Shown here in pieces: positions 8,523-17,872 of a stretch of 29,581 nucleotides of DNA. This DNA comes from Proteiniphilum sp. UBA5384 (GTDB lineage: Bacteria; Bacteroidota; Bacteroidia; Bacteroidales; Dysgonomonadaceae). The translations under genes were made by a program, and so were the position numbers. The notes under the pieces were generated by a model, which was not told the DNA's origin, did not search any database, and worked only from the letters and a program-made list of their open reading frames with translations. The first letter of the stretch is position 1. Each line of letters starts with the position of its first letter. The stretch lies in assembly GCF_002410825.1 (NCBI RefSeq), contig NZ_DHOS01000079.1, positions 1 through 29,581 on the forward strand, read 5' to 3'.

Positions 8523-11231
8523 ATGAAGAAAACATTTTTCGCTATAATATTGCCGATTATTTTAATAGAAAGCATTTGTTCTCAGACAATAGTGAAAGAG
8601 CTTTTGACTGAAAATCTTATAGATCCTGTAGGATTAGATATTTCTATCCCCAGATTTACCTGGATATTGCAAAACGAAAAACGAGGTATCACCCAAACGG
8701 CTTATGAAATTGAAGTGGAATCGAATGACACATTCGCATGGAGAAGCGGAAGAGTATTGTCAGACTCCTCTGTACTTGTCGCGTACAAAGGTCTTCCTTT
8801 AAAAAGCAATACACTATATTTCTGGAGAGTAAGAGTTCAGGATAACAGGGGTTATATATCTGACTGGAGTCTTCCTGGCAGCTTTCGTACCGGTTTCTTG
8901 CAGCCGTCAGACTGGAAAGCGCAATGGATTACTCCTACCCTTGAAGAAGACACGGTCAACCGCCCTTCTCCTTATTTGAGAAAGACATTTCAAACAAAAA
9001 AAGAGATCCGCTCCGCTGTTCTTTACGCTACATCACACGGCATGTACGAGGCTTATCTGAACGGTAGACGTGTAGGTGATGCACACTACACCCCGGGATG
9101 GACATCCTATCATAAACGATTACAGTATCAGGCTTACGACGTTACCGGTCTCCTCCAACAAAACAATACAATCGCCGTAATGTTGGCAAGCGGATGGTAT
9201 AGAGGAACTCTTGGCTGGAGCAATAAAAACAACCACTACGGTCGCCATATAGCTTTATTGATCCAATTAGAGATTGAATATACCGATGGTACCCGCGAGA
9301 GGGTAATCTCAGATCCTTCCTGGAGAAGTTCCACGGGAAAGATCATTTATTCAGAGATCTACAACGGTGAGAAAATAGATCTTCGCCTGGAAAAAGAAGG
9401 ATGGATGTTTCCTGAGTATGATGATTCACAATGGGCCTATGTAAAAAAAACAAACTTTGATACGGCCAAACTGGTAGCCACCTATAATGAACCTGTCAGG
9501 CAACAGGAAATTTTTAAGCCGGCCGCCATATTCAATACACCCAAAGGAGAACAGATCATTGACTTCGGACAGAACCTAGCCGGTTGGATAAGAATGAAGG
9601 TCAAGGGAAAAAGCGGTGATATGATCACATTATCACATGCTGAAGTATTAGACAAAGAAGGAAATTTCCATACTGCCAACCTGCGTGCAGCTAAGGCACA
9701 ATGTACTTATATACTAAAAGACACCAATAAAGTTATACTACATCCTCATTTCACATGGCACGGATTCCGCTATGTGAAAATTGAAGGTTATCCCGGAGAA
9801 ATCAAACCAGAGAATTTTGAGGCAGTAGCCCTTTATTCCGATATGGAACCCACGGGCAGTTTTACCTCATCCCATCCGCTAATCAACCGATTACAAAGTA
9901 ATATCAAATGGGGACAAAAAGGGAATTTCCTGGATATACCGACCGATTGTCCACAAAGAGATGAACGATTGGGATGGACGGGAGACATCCAGGTTTTTGT
10001 CCCTACAGCAGTTTTCAACATGCGGGTACATAATTTCCTAACCAAGTGGTTACGGGATCTGGAAGCGGATCAATTGATTACCGGTGAAGTGCCAAATTAT
10101 ATACCTGACTTGGGAAGTAATGTTAACCGGGCAGCTTGGGGAGATGCGGCTACAATCGTTCCTTGGACACTTTATAAAACCTACGGCGATAAGCGGATCC
10201 TACACCAACAGTACGGCAGCATGAAAGCTTATGTAAAAAGTATTACCAATGTAACCCACGATGGGCTATGGGATAAAGGGGTCACTTTTGGGGACTGGCT
10301 GGCTTATTCCCCGGAAGAAGGAGAGAGAAAAACGCCTGGGACGAATAAGAATATTATCACTCAGGCATATTATGCCAATTCACTACGTATCATGATGAAT
10401 ACCGCAAAGGTGCTGAATATCCCTGACGATGAAATATATTATACAAACCTATTAGAACAGGCTAAAAAAGCTTTCCATACGGCTTTCATCAATGAGAAGG
10501 GCGACCTGATCTCTCCATCACAAACGGCCTACAGTATAGCGCTCGAATTCGGGATGATTCCTTATCATCTTGAGAAACAGGCTGCGGCAAGATTGGTTGA
10601 ACTGATTGATGATTTTGGCCATTTTACCACAGGTTTTTTGGCTACTTCACCTCTGCCCCATATTCTTCTTAAATACGGATATGGTGATCTCGCCTATAAA
10701 CTTCTGGAAAGAGAAGAATATCCCTCGTGGCTTTATCCTATTACGATGGGAGCAACAACGTTTTGGGAAAGATGGAATGCTATAAAACCAGATGGAAGCT
10801 TTCAGACACAGAAACCACAGAGTAACTCTTTCAACCACTATGCACACGGTGCCGTTGGGGACTTTTTGTACCGGAAAGTTGCCGGATTGGACATCGCTCC
10901 CGATAAAGATGCGGTCGGTTACAAACATAACCTCATAAAGCCCTTTCCCGGCGGCAGCCTCAAGCATGCCCGTGCCATATTGAAAACCTACTACGGGACT
11001 GTGGGAAGTAGCTGGAAATTGGATGGCAAACAGATGGAAATGACGGTGGAAGTACCTGTTAATACTCGGGCAACCGTGTACCTCCCCTCCACCACACCGG
11101 AGAATATCACCGAAGGAGGAAAACCTGTCAATACATCTACCGAAATCAATATCCTGGGTCAGGAAGAAGACAAGTACACAGTAATACAAATAGGATCTGG
11201 AAAATATCAATTCAAAATCCAACGACTATAA
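8523..11231 (+). CDS. GH78 alpha-L-rhamnosidase
   Basis: Inverting exo-alpha-L-rhamnosidase of family GH78, removing terminal alpha-L-rhamnose in the periplasm. The signal peptide covers about residues 1-20. It is followed by the N-terminal Ig-like domain (about 25-125), beta-sandwich carbohydrate-binding domains (about 135-440, with NGRRVGD and YTPGWTSYHKR), the (alpha/alpha)6 barrel (about 455-790) and a C-terminal beta domain. Predicted general acid is Glu481 in DCPQRDERLGWTGD, and predicted base is Glu749 in TTFWERWN. SFNHYAHGAVGDFLYR is also typical of the family. At 902 residues it is full length. It is the most specific clue to the substrate, since GH78 acts almost only on alpha-L-rhamnosides. 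Confidence 0.95.
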   Translation: MKKTFFAIILPIILIESICSQTIVKELLTENLIDPVGLDISIPRFTWILQNEKRGITQTAYEIEVESNDTFAWRSGRVLSDSSVLVAYKGLPLKSNTLYFWRVRVQDNRGYISDWSLPGSFRTGFLQPSDWKAQWITPTLEEDTVNRPSPYLRKTFQTKKEIRSAVLYATSHGMYEAYLNGRRVGDAHYTPGWTSYHKRLQYQAYDVTGLLQQNNTIAVMLASGWYRGTLGWSNKNNHYGRHIALLIQLEIEYTDGTRERVISDPSWRSSTGKIIYSEIYNGEKIDLRLEKEGWMFPEYDDSQWAYVKKTNFDTAKLVATYNEPVRQQEIFKPAAIFNTPKGEQIIDFGQNLAGWIRMKVKGKSGDMITLSHAEVLDKEGNFHTANLRAAKAQCTYILKDTNKVILHPHFTWHGFRYVKIEGYPGEIKPENFEAVALYSDMEPTGSFTSSHPLINRLQSNIKWGQKGNFLDIPTDCPQRDERLGWTGDIQVFVPTAVFNMRVHNFLTKWLRDLEADQLITGEVPNYIPDLGSNVNRAAWGDAATIVPWTLYKTYGDKRILHQQYGSMKAYVKSITNVTHDGLWDKGVTFGDWLAYSPEEGERKTPGTNKNIITQAYYANSLRIMMNTAKVLNIPDDEIYYTNLLEQAKKAFHTAFINEKGDLISPSQTAYSIALEFGMIPYHLEKQAAARLVELIDDFGHFTTGFLATSPLPHILLKYGYGDLAYKLLEREEYPSWLYPITMGATTFWERWNAIKPDGSFQTQKPQSNSFNHYAHGAVGDFLYRKVAGLDIAPDKDAVGYKHNLIKPFPGGSLKHARAILKTYYGTVGSSWKLDGKQMEMTVEVPVNTRATVYLPSTTPENITEGGKPVNTSTEINILGQEEDKYTVIQIGSGKYQFKIQRL

Positions 11232-11272
11232 GAACTTCAAGTCTAAATACAAAAATAAATCAATGAGAGGAT

Positions 11273-12583
11273 ATGAAAAAAATAATATTACAACCTATAG
11301 TCTTTATATTGTTTTCCACTTACCTGTTTGCGCAATTACCAATTGTAGAGGTATCGCTTGACAGGGATGACTGGCTCTACCAAACGGGTGACTCTGCATC
11401 GTTTGGAGTAGCTGTGTCAGGATCTTTAGATTCATCCTTACAAAATACGGCTATCAACTATGAATTGTCGCATGACATGATGGAGCCTTTTTTGAAAGGA
11501 AGTGTTCATTTGAAAAATGGATTCATCCGGTTAGGAAAGGTTTCGATGAAAGAACCCGGTTTTTTACGCTGTAAAGTGGATTTGATGTATCATGAGAAAC
11601 TATACGAAGGGGTCGCTACAGCAGCGTTTTCACCGGAGAAAATTGTTCCCACAACACCCATGCCCGAAGATTTTGCGGATTTTTGGGAGATGGAGATGGA
11701 AAGAATCGCTGCAATACCCCTTAATTCTACAATGAGATTATTGGAAGATAAATGTACAGCAAAGACAAACGTATATGAAGTCAGCTTCCAAAATGACAGG
11801 TCAGGATCAAAGATTTACGGCATCTTATGTGTGCCGAAAAATTCCGGACAGTATCCGGTATTAATGCGATTGCCTTATGCAGGAGTATATCAACAAAAAA
11901 TAGACTTAAAGAATGCAGAGGAAAAAGGAATAATCACATTGGTCATAGGAATACATGGCATTCCAGAGACGTTGGATTCGGAAATATATAAGGATTTGGC
12001 CGCCGGGCCTTTAACCACATACGGATCTTTTGGCTGGTATCACAGAGACGCAGTTTACTATAAACGAGCATATTTGGGCTGTAAGCGTGCAATAGATTTT
12101 ATTTTCACATTGGATCAATTTGACAAAGAAAACATTGTGGTTTGGGGAGGGAGTCAGGGAGGAGCACTTTCCATTATAACAGGCGCACTGGATAAAAGAG
12201 TAAAGGGGATTGTCACGAGCAAGCCTTCTCTTTGTGATATGACAGGATATCTGCATGGTAGGGCAGGGGGTCCTCCCAGGATATTTATGGATGAGCATAA
12301 CACTCCTGAAATGAAGATCGAAAAAGCAAAGGTATCTCCTTATTTCGATGTGGTGAATTTTTCAAAAATTATCCAGTGCCCTGTATTCTTAACGCTGGGA
12401 TATAATGATATTACATGTCCTCCGACCTCCATTTATGCAAGTTATAATGTGATCAACTCAGAAAAAGGAATAAAAGCGTTCAAACAGATAAATCATTTTC
12501 AAAATCCACCAGAATTACAGGAAGCGCAAGACAAAGCCATTGATCAATTTTTAAATTTAAAAATAAAGTTTCGGAAAGAATAG
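11273..12583 (+). CDS. CE7/AXE1-type acetyl esterase with N-terminal beta domain
   Basis: Alpha/beta-hydrolase of the acetyl xylan esterase (AXE1, CE7) family, which deacetylates short oligosaccharides. A signal peptide (1-20) is followed by an Ig-like domain of about 100 residues, then the CE7 catalytic domain, which begins at the signature PTTPMPEDFADFWE. The nucleophile is Ser294 in GGSQGG, the acid Asp379 in YNDITCPP, and the base His408 in INHFQNP. The Asp-to-His distance of 29 equals that of characterised CE7 enzymes, and the Ser-to-Asp distance (85) is close. The N-terminal domain is common in Bacteroidetes homologues. It closes the left enzyme block, 41 bp after GH78. With two other esterases nearby it indicates a heavily acylated substrate. 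Confidence 0.85.
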   Translation: MKKIILQPIVFILFSTYLFAQLPIVEVSLDRDDWLYQTGDSASFGVAVSGSLDSSLQNTAINYELSHDMMEPFLKGSVHLKNGFIRLGKVSMKEPGFLRCKVDLMYHEKLYEGVATAAFSPEKIVPTTPMPEDFADFWEMEMERIAAIPLNSTMRLLEDKCTAKTNVYEVSFQNDRSGSKIYGILCVPKNSGQYPVLMRLPYAGVYQQKIDLKNAEEKGIITLVIGIHGIPETLDSEIYKDLAAGPLTTYGSFGWYHRDAVYYKRAYLGCKRAIDFIFTLDQFDKENIVVWGGSQGGALSIITGALDKRVKGIVTSKPSLCDMTGYLHGRAGGPPRIFMDEHNTPEMKIEKAKVSPYFDVVNFSKIIQCPVFLTLGYNDITCPPTSIYASYNVINSEKGIKAFKQINHFQNPPELQEAQDKAIDQFLNLKIKFRKE

Positions 12584-12683
12584 TAGTCTTCTTATTTACT
12601 CGGACATATCAAACAACATGGAGTTGACTTTATAGAGAATGATTTTTTCCAAATAAATAATATCAACATAAAAAATGTAAAGA

Positions 12684-15600
12684 ATGAAAAACAAACTATT
12701 ATTAATTAGTTTCTTCCTCTTTTTCTTTGGTTCTTTCCAAATATACGGACAGATACGGGAATGGGCCGGGAAAGTATGGGACGAGGGATTAAATGAACCC
12801 CTCATCGGGGTGACTGTCACGATAAAAGGAACCGGGCAGGGAACAATTACCGATGCAGACGGAGAATTTTCGATCAGAGCAGAAACAGGACAGACATTGA
12901 TGTTTTCATATATCGGTTATCATCCGGTAGAAGTGGCATTGGACAACAATACCACAGCACTCTCCATTCTTATGCGGGAAGATACCAAATTGCTTGACGA
13001 AGTGGTGGTAGTGGGTTACGGAATACAACGAAAAGCATCATTGGTAGGGTCTATTGCCACGACAAAAGGAGAGGATTTGATGAAGACAGGAAATGTCACT
13101 TCTGTTTCGGAATCATTACAAGGGGTGCTACCCGGGGTTGTTTCTGTGATGGTCGACGGAAAACCTGGAGCAGATGAAGCCAAGATAACCATTCGAGGTA
13201 GAGGAAGTTGGGTTTCATCAGAACCGTTGATTCTTGTAGACGGCGTGGAAAGAGATATGAACGACATGGATATCAACGAGATAGAATCAATCTCCGTGTT
13301 AAAAGATGCATCTGCCACCGCTGTTTATGGTGTAAAGGGAGCCAATGGGGTTATTTTGGTAACGACCAAAAGGGGAAAAAACACACAACCCAAGATAAAT
13401 TTTTCTGCAAATTTTGGATTTAAAGAACCGCTGACCCATCCTGAATACGCCGATCATGTGACAGCCATGCGACTCTGGAATGAAGCTGCCGCGAATGATC
13501 TGCAATACGCGGCGACAATTCCTGAGTCTACAATCGCGGCATGGGAAAATGCTTATGCCACCGGCAACATCGGCCCCTATAATCAGTATTTTCCGGTAAT
13601 TGACTGGCGGGAAGAAATGGTAAAAGAGGTGGCTTTTTCAGAGCAATATAATTTAAACGTCAACGGAGGTTCAGATTTTATGAGATATTTTGCGTCAATT
13701 GGATATTTGCACGATGGCGATGTGTATAAAACGAAGAAAAATGATCTCTTTGACCCCTCATTCAACTATAAACGTTATAATTGGAGGGCTAATTTAGATT
13801 TTAATTTAACGAAAACAACAGTTTTCACATTTAATTTTTCTGGCAGGCAGGGTTACCGTAATCAACCTGGGTATCGGGCAGATGGAAATAACGAGAATGA
13901 CGATGCTTTCGGTCAGACACGATTTTTCAGCACATTATATAGTGCACCCAGAAATGTATTCCCTATCCAGTGGCCGGACGGGACATACGGTGTCAGTACC
14001 CAGGGTGCACAATCCGATAATCTGTATTTAATGTTCGATATGGGACAGAGAATATATAAGTACAATCAAAATTTCATTGATTTTTCATTTAAACAAGATT
14101 TGAATTTTATTACTAAAGGTCTGGATTTTACAGGAAAACTGGCATATAATACGCAAATGAATTCACAAAGTAAAATTCAAAGGTATCCTGGTGGTAATTT
14201 TGGAGAAAGCAGCTATATCGCCTATTACAAAAAATGGGACTATTCCAGACCATTAGAAGGAGGAGGTTATGCAGCTGAGGAAGAAATCCGAATTCCAAAT
14301 AATGATTATCAGGGAGACGTACCCAGTGCCTCCTATGATGATATGCTGGATGGTGGATACAGTAAAAAATTGTATTATGAAATGGCTTTAAATTATAATC
14401 GGAATTTTGGTGATCATAATATCACGGCCTTGGTGCTTTTTAACAGAAATCAAAATGACCAGCTGCGGAATGCCGTCAATATGCAATTTCAGTACCGTGA
14501 CGAAGCATGGGTTACACGCTTTACATATAACTGGAAAGAACGTTATCTTACTGAATTTAATGGTTCATATACGGGTTCACCCAAATTTGCCCGCGGTAAA
14601 CGTTACCAGTTTTTCCCATCATTTTCGCTGGGTTGGCGAATATCGGAGGAACCGTGGATAAAACGTGTAACAGATAAGACTTTGAATAATCTCAAATTAC
14701 GCTATTCGTACGGGATAGTGGGTTATGATCGCGCAGCCTCATCGTTTACTTACGTACAGATGTATGAAAATACAGGGGGTAGTGTGGGATTTGGCAATGA
14801 GATCAGAACCAATTACGGCCCGATTTACATAGAGGGGCAAACAGCAAATATCAACGCAACGTGGGAAACTGCACATAAACAGAACCTGGGTATCGACCTC
14901 ATGCTATTTGACAAGCTGACCGCGACGGTTGATATGTACGCGGAAAATCGGGAAGGAATTTTAATGCCGGTATGGATATCTGGGATGACCGGTGCTTCCC
15001 AGGCTGACGGAAATGTGGGTAAAACAAAGAGCAGAGGATATGAAATGGAGCTTGGGTGGAAAGATAAAATAAACAGAGACTGGGGTTATTCCATCAATGT
15101 GAACTATGCTTTTAATGAAAACAGAATCGTATTTCGAAACGACGCTTACAGACTGGCGGAATATTTAAAGAATGCAGGCAAACCAATTGGAAGTGCCACA
15201 AAAATGGAGGTAATCGGTTATTACGAATCACTGGATGATATTTATAATTACGGATTGGCCAATAATCTGTCAACCCAAGGCAGGTTAGTTCCCGGTGATT
15301 TCATGTATCTGGATTACGATGCGGATGGAATAATTGATGCGACAAAGGACAGGGTGCATCAAAAAAACACCAATTTCCCGGCCATCACCTATGGATGGAC
15401 ACTGGGACTTCAATATAAATCTTTCCAAATAAGTGCACTATTCTATGGTGTATCCCGCATTTACAAAGAGGTTGATTCCTCCGTTTTATGGGATTTCGAA
15501 TATGGTCAACAAGGAATTTATAGCGCCAGTATGGATGCAACTGGAAGATGGACACCAGATAACAAGGAAAAAGCAACCAAACCGGCTTTACACAGTCAGT

Positions 15601-15869
15601 TCAAAGGTTATAGTTCCTCGGGAGGGACCACCTATAGTTTTCAGAATGCCGCGTATCTCAGATTAAAGAATGTGGAGCTCTCTTATCACATCAATTCTGA
15701 GTTACTCAACAGATTGAATATGGGAATAAGCAGTCTCCAACTCTACGCGAATGGGAACAATTTATTAACCCGGACAAAGTTTAACAAACAGTTAGACCCG
15801 GAGGGCAGCTCCTCATCAGTTTATCCCATGGTTCGCCGGTACAGTTTTGGTGTAAGAATGTCATTTTAA
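12684..15869 (+). CDS. SusC-like TonB-dependent transporter 1
   Basis: Outer-membrane TonB-dependent importer of glycan fragments, partner of the SusD lipoprotein that follows. Signal peptide about 1-22, then a carboxypeptidase-D-like regulatory domain (about 25-98, with PLIGVTVTIKGT and FSYIGYHPVEV). The TonB box region is DEVVVVGYG (105-113). The plug runs to about residue 232 and holds RGRGSW, PLILVDGVERDM, the SusC signature SVLKDASATAVYG and NGVILVTTK. The remainder is the 22-strand barrel, ending in the C-terminal Phe signal RMSF read by the BAM machinery. The full length is 1061 residues. It begins 100 bp after the CE7 gene, the second-largest gap in the operon, but I see no clear promoter there. 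Confidence 0.97.
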   Translation: MKNKLLLISFFLFFFGSFQIYGQIREWAGKVWDEGLNEPLIGVTVTIKGTGQGTITDADGEFSIRAETGQTLMFSYIGYHPVEVALDNNTTALSILMREDTKLLDEVVVVGYGIQRKASLVGSIATTKGEDLMKTGNVTSVSESLQGVLPGVVSVMVDGKPGADEAKITIRGRGSWVSSEPLILVDGVERDMNDMDINEIESISVLKDASATAVYGVKGANGVILVTTKRGKNTQPKINFSANFGFKEPLTHPEYADHVTAMRLWNEAAANDLQYAATIPESTIAAWENAYATGNIGPYNQYFPVIDWREEMVKEVAFSEQYNLNVNGGSDFMRYFASIGYLHDGDVYKTKKNDLFDPSFNYKRYNWRANLDFNLTKTTVFTFNFSGRQGYRNQPGYRADGNNENDDAFGQTRFFSTLYSAPRNVFPIQWPDGTYGVSTQGAQSDNLYLMFDMGQRIYKYNQNFIDFSFKQDLNFITKGLDFTGKLAYNTQMNSQSKIQRYPGGNFGESSYIAYYKKWDYSRPLEGGGYAAEEEIRIPNNDYQGDVPSASYDDMLDGGYSKKLYYEMALNYNRNFGDHNITALVLFNRNQNDQLRNAVNMQFQYRDEAWVTRFTYNWKERYLTEFNGSYTGSPKFARGKRYQFFPSFSLGWRISEEPWIKRVTDKTLNNLKLRYSYGIVGYDRAASSFTYVQMYENTGGSVGFGNEIRTNYGPIYIEGQTANINATWETAHKQNLGIDLMLFDKLTATVDMYAENREGILMPVWISGMTGASQADGNVGKTKSRGYEMELGWKDKINRDWGYSINVNYAFNENRIVFRNDAYRLAEYLKNAGKPIGSATKMEVIGYYESLDDIYNYGLANNLSTQGRLVPGDFMYLDYDADGIIDATKDRVHQKNTNFPAITYGWTLGLQYKSFQISALFYGVSRIYKEVDSSVLWDFEYGQQGIYSASMDATGRWTPDNKEKATKPALHSQFKGYSSSGGTTYSFQNAAYLRLKNVELSYHINSELLNRLNMGISSLQLYANGNNLLTRTKFNKQLDPEGSSSSVYPMVRRYSFGVRMSF

Positions 15870-15882
15870 AAGCAGTTGAATT

Positions 15883-15980
15883 ATGAAACGAGCCTTTAAA
15901 CATTTACACATAAGAAAAAGATTTTTGCGAGTTCCATACACCATAATAAAAAAATGAAAAAATCGTATGAAAAAATATAG
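15883..15980 (+). other. two overlapping micro-ORFs in the susC1-susD1 gap
   Basis: A 24-codon frame runs from ATG 15883 to TGA 15955-15957 and is rich in Lys and Arg (nine of 24). Its stop overlaps, as ATGA, an 8-codon frame from ATG 15954 to TAG 15978-15980, which itself overlaps the susD1 start at 15967 in another frame. Together they bridge the 97-bp gap by stop/start overlaps. They may pass ribosomes from susC1 to susD1, or be chance frames in A-rich DNA. I do not claim a peptide product. Confidence 0.2.
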
Positions 15981-17835
15981 ATTAATCCTATTATTAAGTT
16001 CTTTACTGGCATTCACCGCCTGTGAAGAGTATCTCGACAAATCACCCGACCTGGGTATCTCGGAAGATGTGGTCTTCAATAATTATTTTTCAATAAGAGG
16101 CTATTTAGACCAATGTTATAATTGTGTAGTGGATTACTCCTATTGGAAAGCGCAGGAAGCAAATCGGGCACACGTAGGGCAAATGTCGGATGAAGCAGCA
16201 AACCCATATACCTCCACTCAAATCACGAACTTCATTAATAAAGGTATCTGGCAAAACACTGAAGTTGCGCCTGAAATCGGATGGACCCAGGGATTGGTTG
16301 GAAGCATTAACGGCCGTGCGATTCCCAATGCCTTTCTTGGTTTGAGGATCTCCAACAGGATCATTGAAAAAGTTCCCGACATTTCAATATTGACCGAGCA
16401 ACAGAAGACGGAGTTACTGGGTCAGGCTTACTTTTTCAGAGCCTGGTTTTATTTTGAAGTCATTCGCAGGGTGGGAGGCATGCCTGCTTTAGACAAAGTA
16501 TATGGCAGTGACGACGATATGGATATGCCCAGGATGACTTACCAACAGTCAACTGAGTGGTTAATTGAACAGGTAGAGAAAGCAATTGAACTATTGCCGC
16601 ATGAATGGCCATCCACGGAAACAGGGCGACCCAACAAAGTTGCCGGATACGCGCTGAAAGAGATGGCCGCTTTATATGCATCAAGTCCGCTGATGGCCAA
16701 CCCCATTGATAGAGTAGAAGACAATGGGTACGACACGGAATGGGCAAAGAAAGCCGCTCAATATGCGAAAGAATGCCTCGAATATATAGATAATACTGTA
16801 CCCAAACATAAAATGATGGACGGTGCTAATTATAAGAATATCTTCTATCATTTCCCCAATTTTGTGAGCGACGAATCGTTGTGGTATGTGAATACTGCAG
16901 GAATGACTCGTACCGGCCCAAGACAAGATGTGTTGATTTTTTGGATTCCACAGCGGATGGCAGCCGCGTCTGGGAACTATGCTGATCCGAATGTGAGTGT
17001 TTCTCAGAATCTGGTTGATAAATTTGAAACAAAAAACGGCTATTCTGCCATACTTACCGAATCAGGCTGGGTTAGCGACGATCCTGCATTCGATCCGGAT
17101 CATCCCTATGAAAACAGGGATCCACGTTTCCACGCTTTTATACTTCACCCGGGAGAACAGTATGGCACGTATGCCAATGGCAGTCCGAATTATGTTTGTA
17201 CCTGGGAAGGAGGTGCTGACATATCTCCTGTTGCAACAACGGGCAGAACGGTAAGAACAGGCTACCTCGTAAAGAAGTGGTTGTGGCCGGAGGCAATTCC
17301 TCTCAACAGACCTAATAAGGCCGAAGGATATACAAAGTACTATTGGAATTGTATACATATCCGTACCACCCAGGTGTGGTTGGATTATGCAGAAGCAATG
17401 AATGAGGCATATGGCCCAAAAAACATCCCCGCAGGGTATACCTATTCGGCTGTAGATGCCATCAATAAGGTCAGAAACAGAGTAGGAATGATCAATGTAA
17501 GGAGTGAAAAGACAACAGATGCCACAACCTTCAGAGAGGTAATACGAAATGAAAGGGCTGTAGAGCTTCTGCTTGAACATAACAGGTGGTTCGATATCCG
17601 GCGTTGGATGATCGCTGAAAGCTTACTCAGTGTGCCAAATCCAATAAAAGGAGTGAGGGCGGTGCCAAGCAATGCAACTTCTTTAAAACCTAACCCCGGA
17701 AACATATTCACTTTTCAACGAAAGGATGTTCCGGAAGAGATCAGGGTTTTTGAACGTAAACACTATTGGTATCCCTTCCCGAAAAATGAGACCGACCGTT
17801 TTGTGCACTTTAAACAAAATCCCGGCTGGAATTAG
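15967..17835 (+). CDS. SusD-like surface glycan-binding lipoprotein 1
   Basis: Surface lipoprotein that lids the SusC1 channel and binds the glycan. The lipobox is AFTAC with lipidated Cys19 followed by Glu-Glu, a pattern like the Bacteroidetes surface-export signal. The alpha-helical SusD/RagB fold is shown by the N-terminal YLDKSPD motif, YFFRAWFYFEVIRRVGGMP, the C-terminal helix NERAVELLLEHNRWFDIRRW and the terminal QNPGWN. At 622 residues it is longer than average. It lies 97 bp after susC1, whereas SusC/SusD gaps are usually a few tens of bases. An ATG at 15954 is out of frame and ends inside this gene, so 15967 is the start. Confidence 0.96.
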   Translation: MKKYRLILLLSSLLAFTACEEYLDKSPDLGISEDVVFNNYFSIRGYLDQCYNCVVDYSYWKAQEANRAHVGQMSDEAANPYTSTQITNFINKGIWQNTEVAPEIGWTQGLVGSINGRAIPNAFLGLRISNRIIEKVPDISILTEQQKTELLGQAYFFRAWFYFEVIRRVGGMPALDKVYGSDDDMDMPRMTYQQSTEWLIEQVEKAIELLPHEWPSTETGRPNKVAGYALKEMAALYASSPLMANPIDRVEDNGYDTEWAKKAAQYAKECLEYIDNTVPKHKMMDGANYKNIFYHFPNFVSDESLWYVNTAGMTRTGPRQDVLIFWIPQRMAAASGNYADPNVSVSQNLVDKFETKNGYSAILTESGWVSDDPAFDPDHPYENRDPRFHAFILHPGEQYGTYANGSPNYVCTWEGGADISPVATTGRTVRTGYLVKKWLWPEAIPLNRPNKAEGYTKYYWNCIHIRTTQVWLDYAEAMNEAYGPKNIPAGYTYSAVDAINKVRNRVGMINVRSEKTTDATTFREVIRNERAVELLLEHNRWFDIRRWMIAESLLSVPNPIKGVRAVPSNATSLKPNPGNIFTFQRKDVPEEIRVFERKHYWYPFPKNETDRFVHFKQNPGWN

Positions 17836-17872
17836 TTACTATAAACATCATCCTATTTAAGAAACGAAGAAC

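Noticed and set aside
10647..11222. 191-residue open frame on the minus strand
   Set aside because: It lies wholly inside the GH78 gene, which has complete catalytic motifs; the minus frame shows no domain, signal or start context.
12584..12683. Possible separate promoter for the SusC1 gene
   Set aside because: No TAnnTTTG match in the gap; a TTGAC-like string alone is not meaningful in Bacteroidetes.
17062..17580. 172-residue open frame on the minus strand
   Set aside because: Shadow of susD1, rich in Cys, Ile and Tyr in the manner of antisense translations; no recognisable motif.
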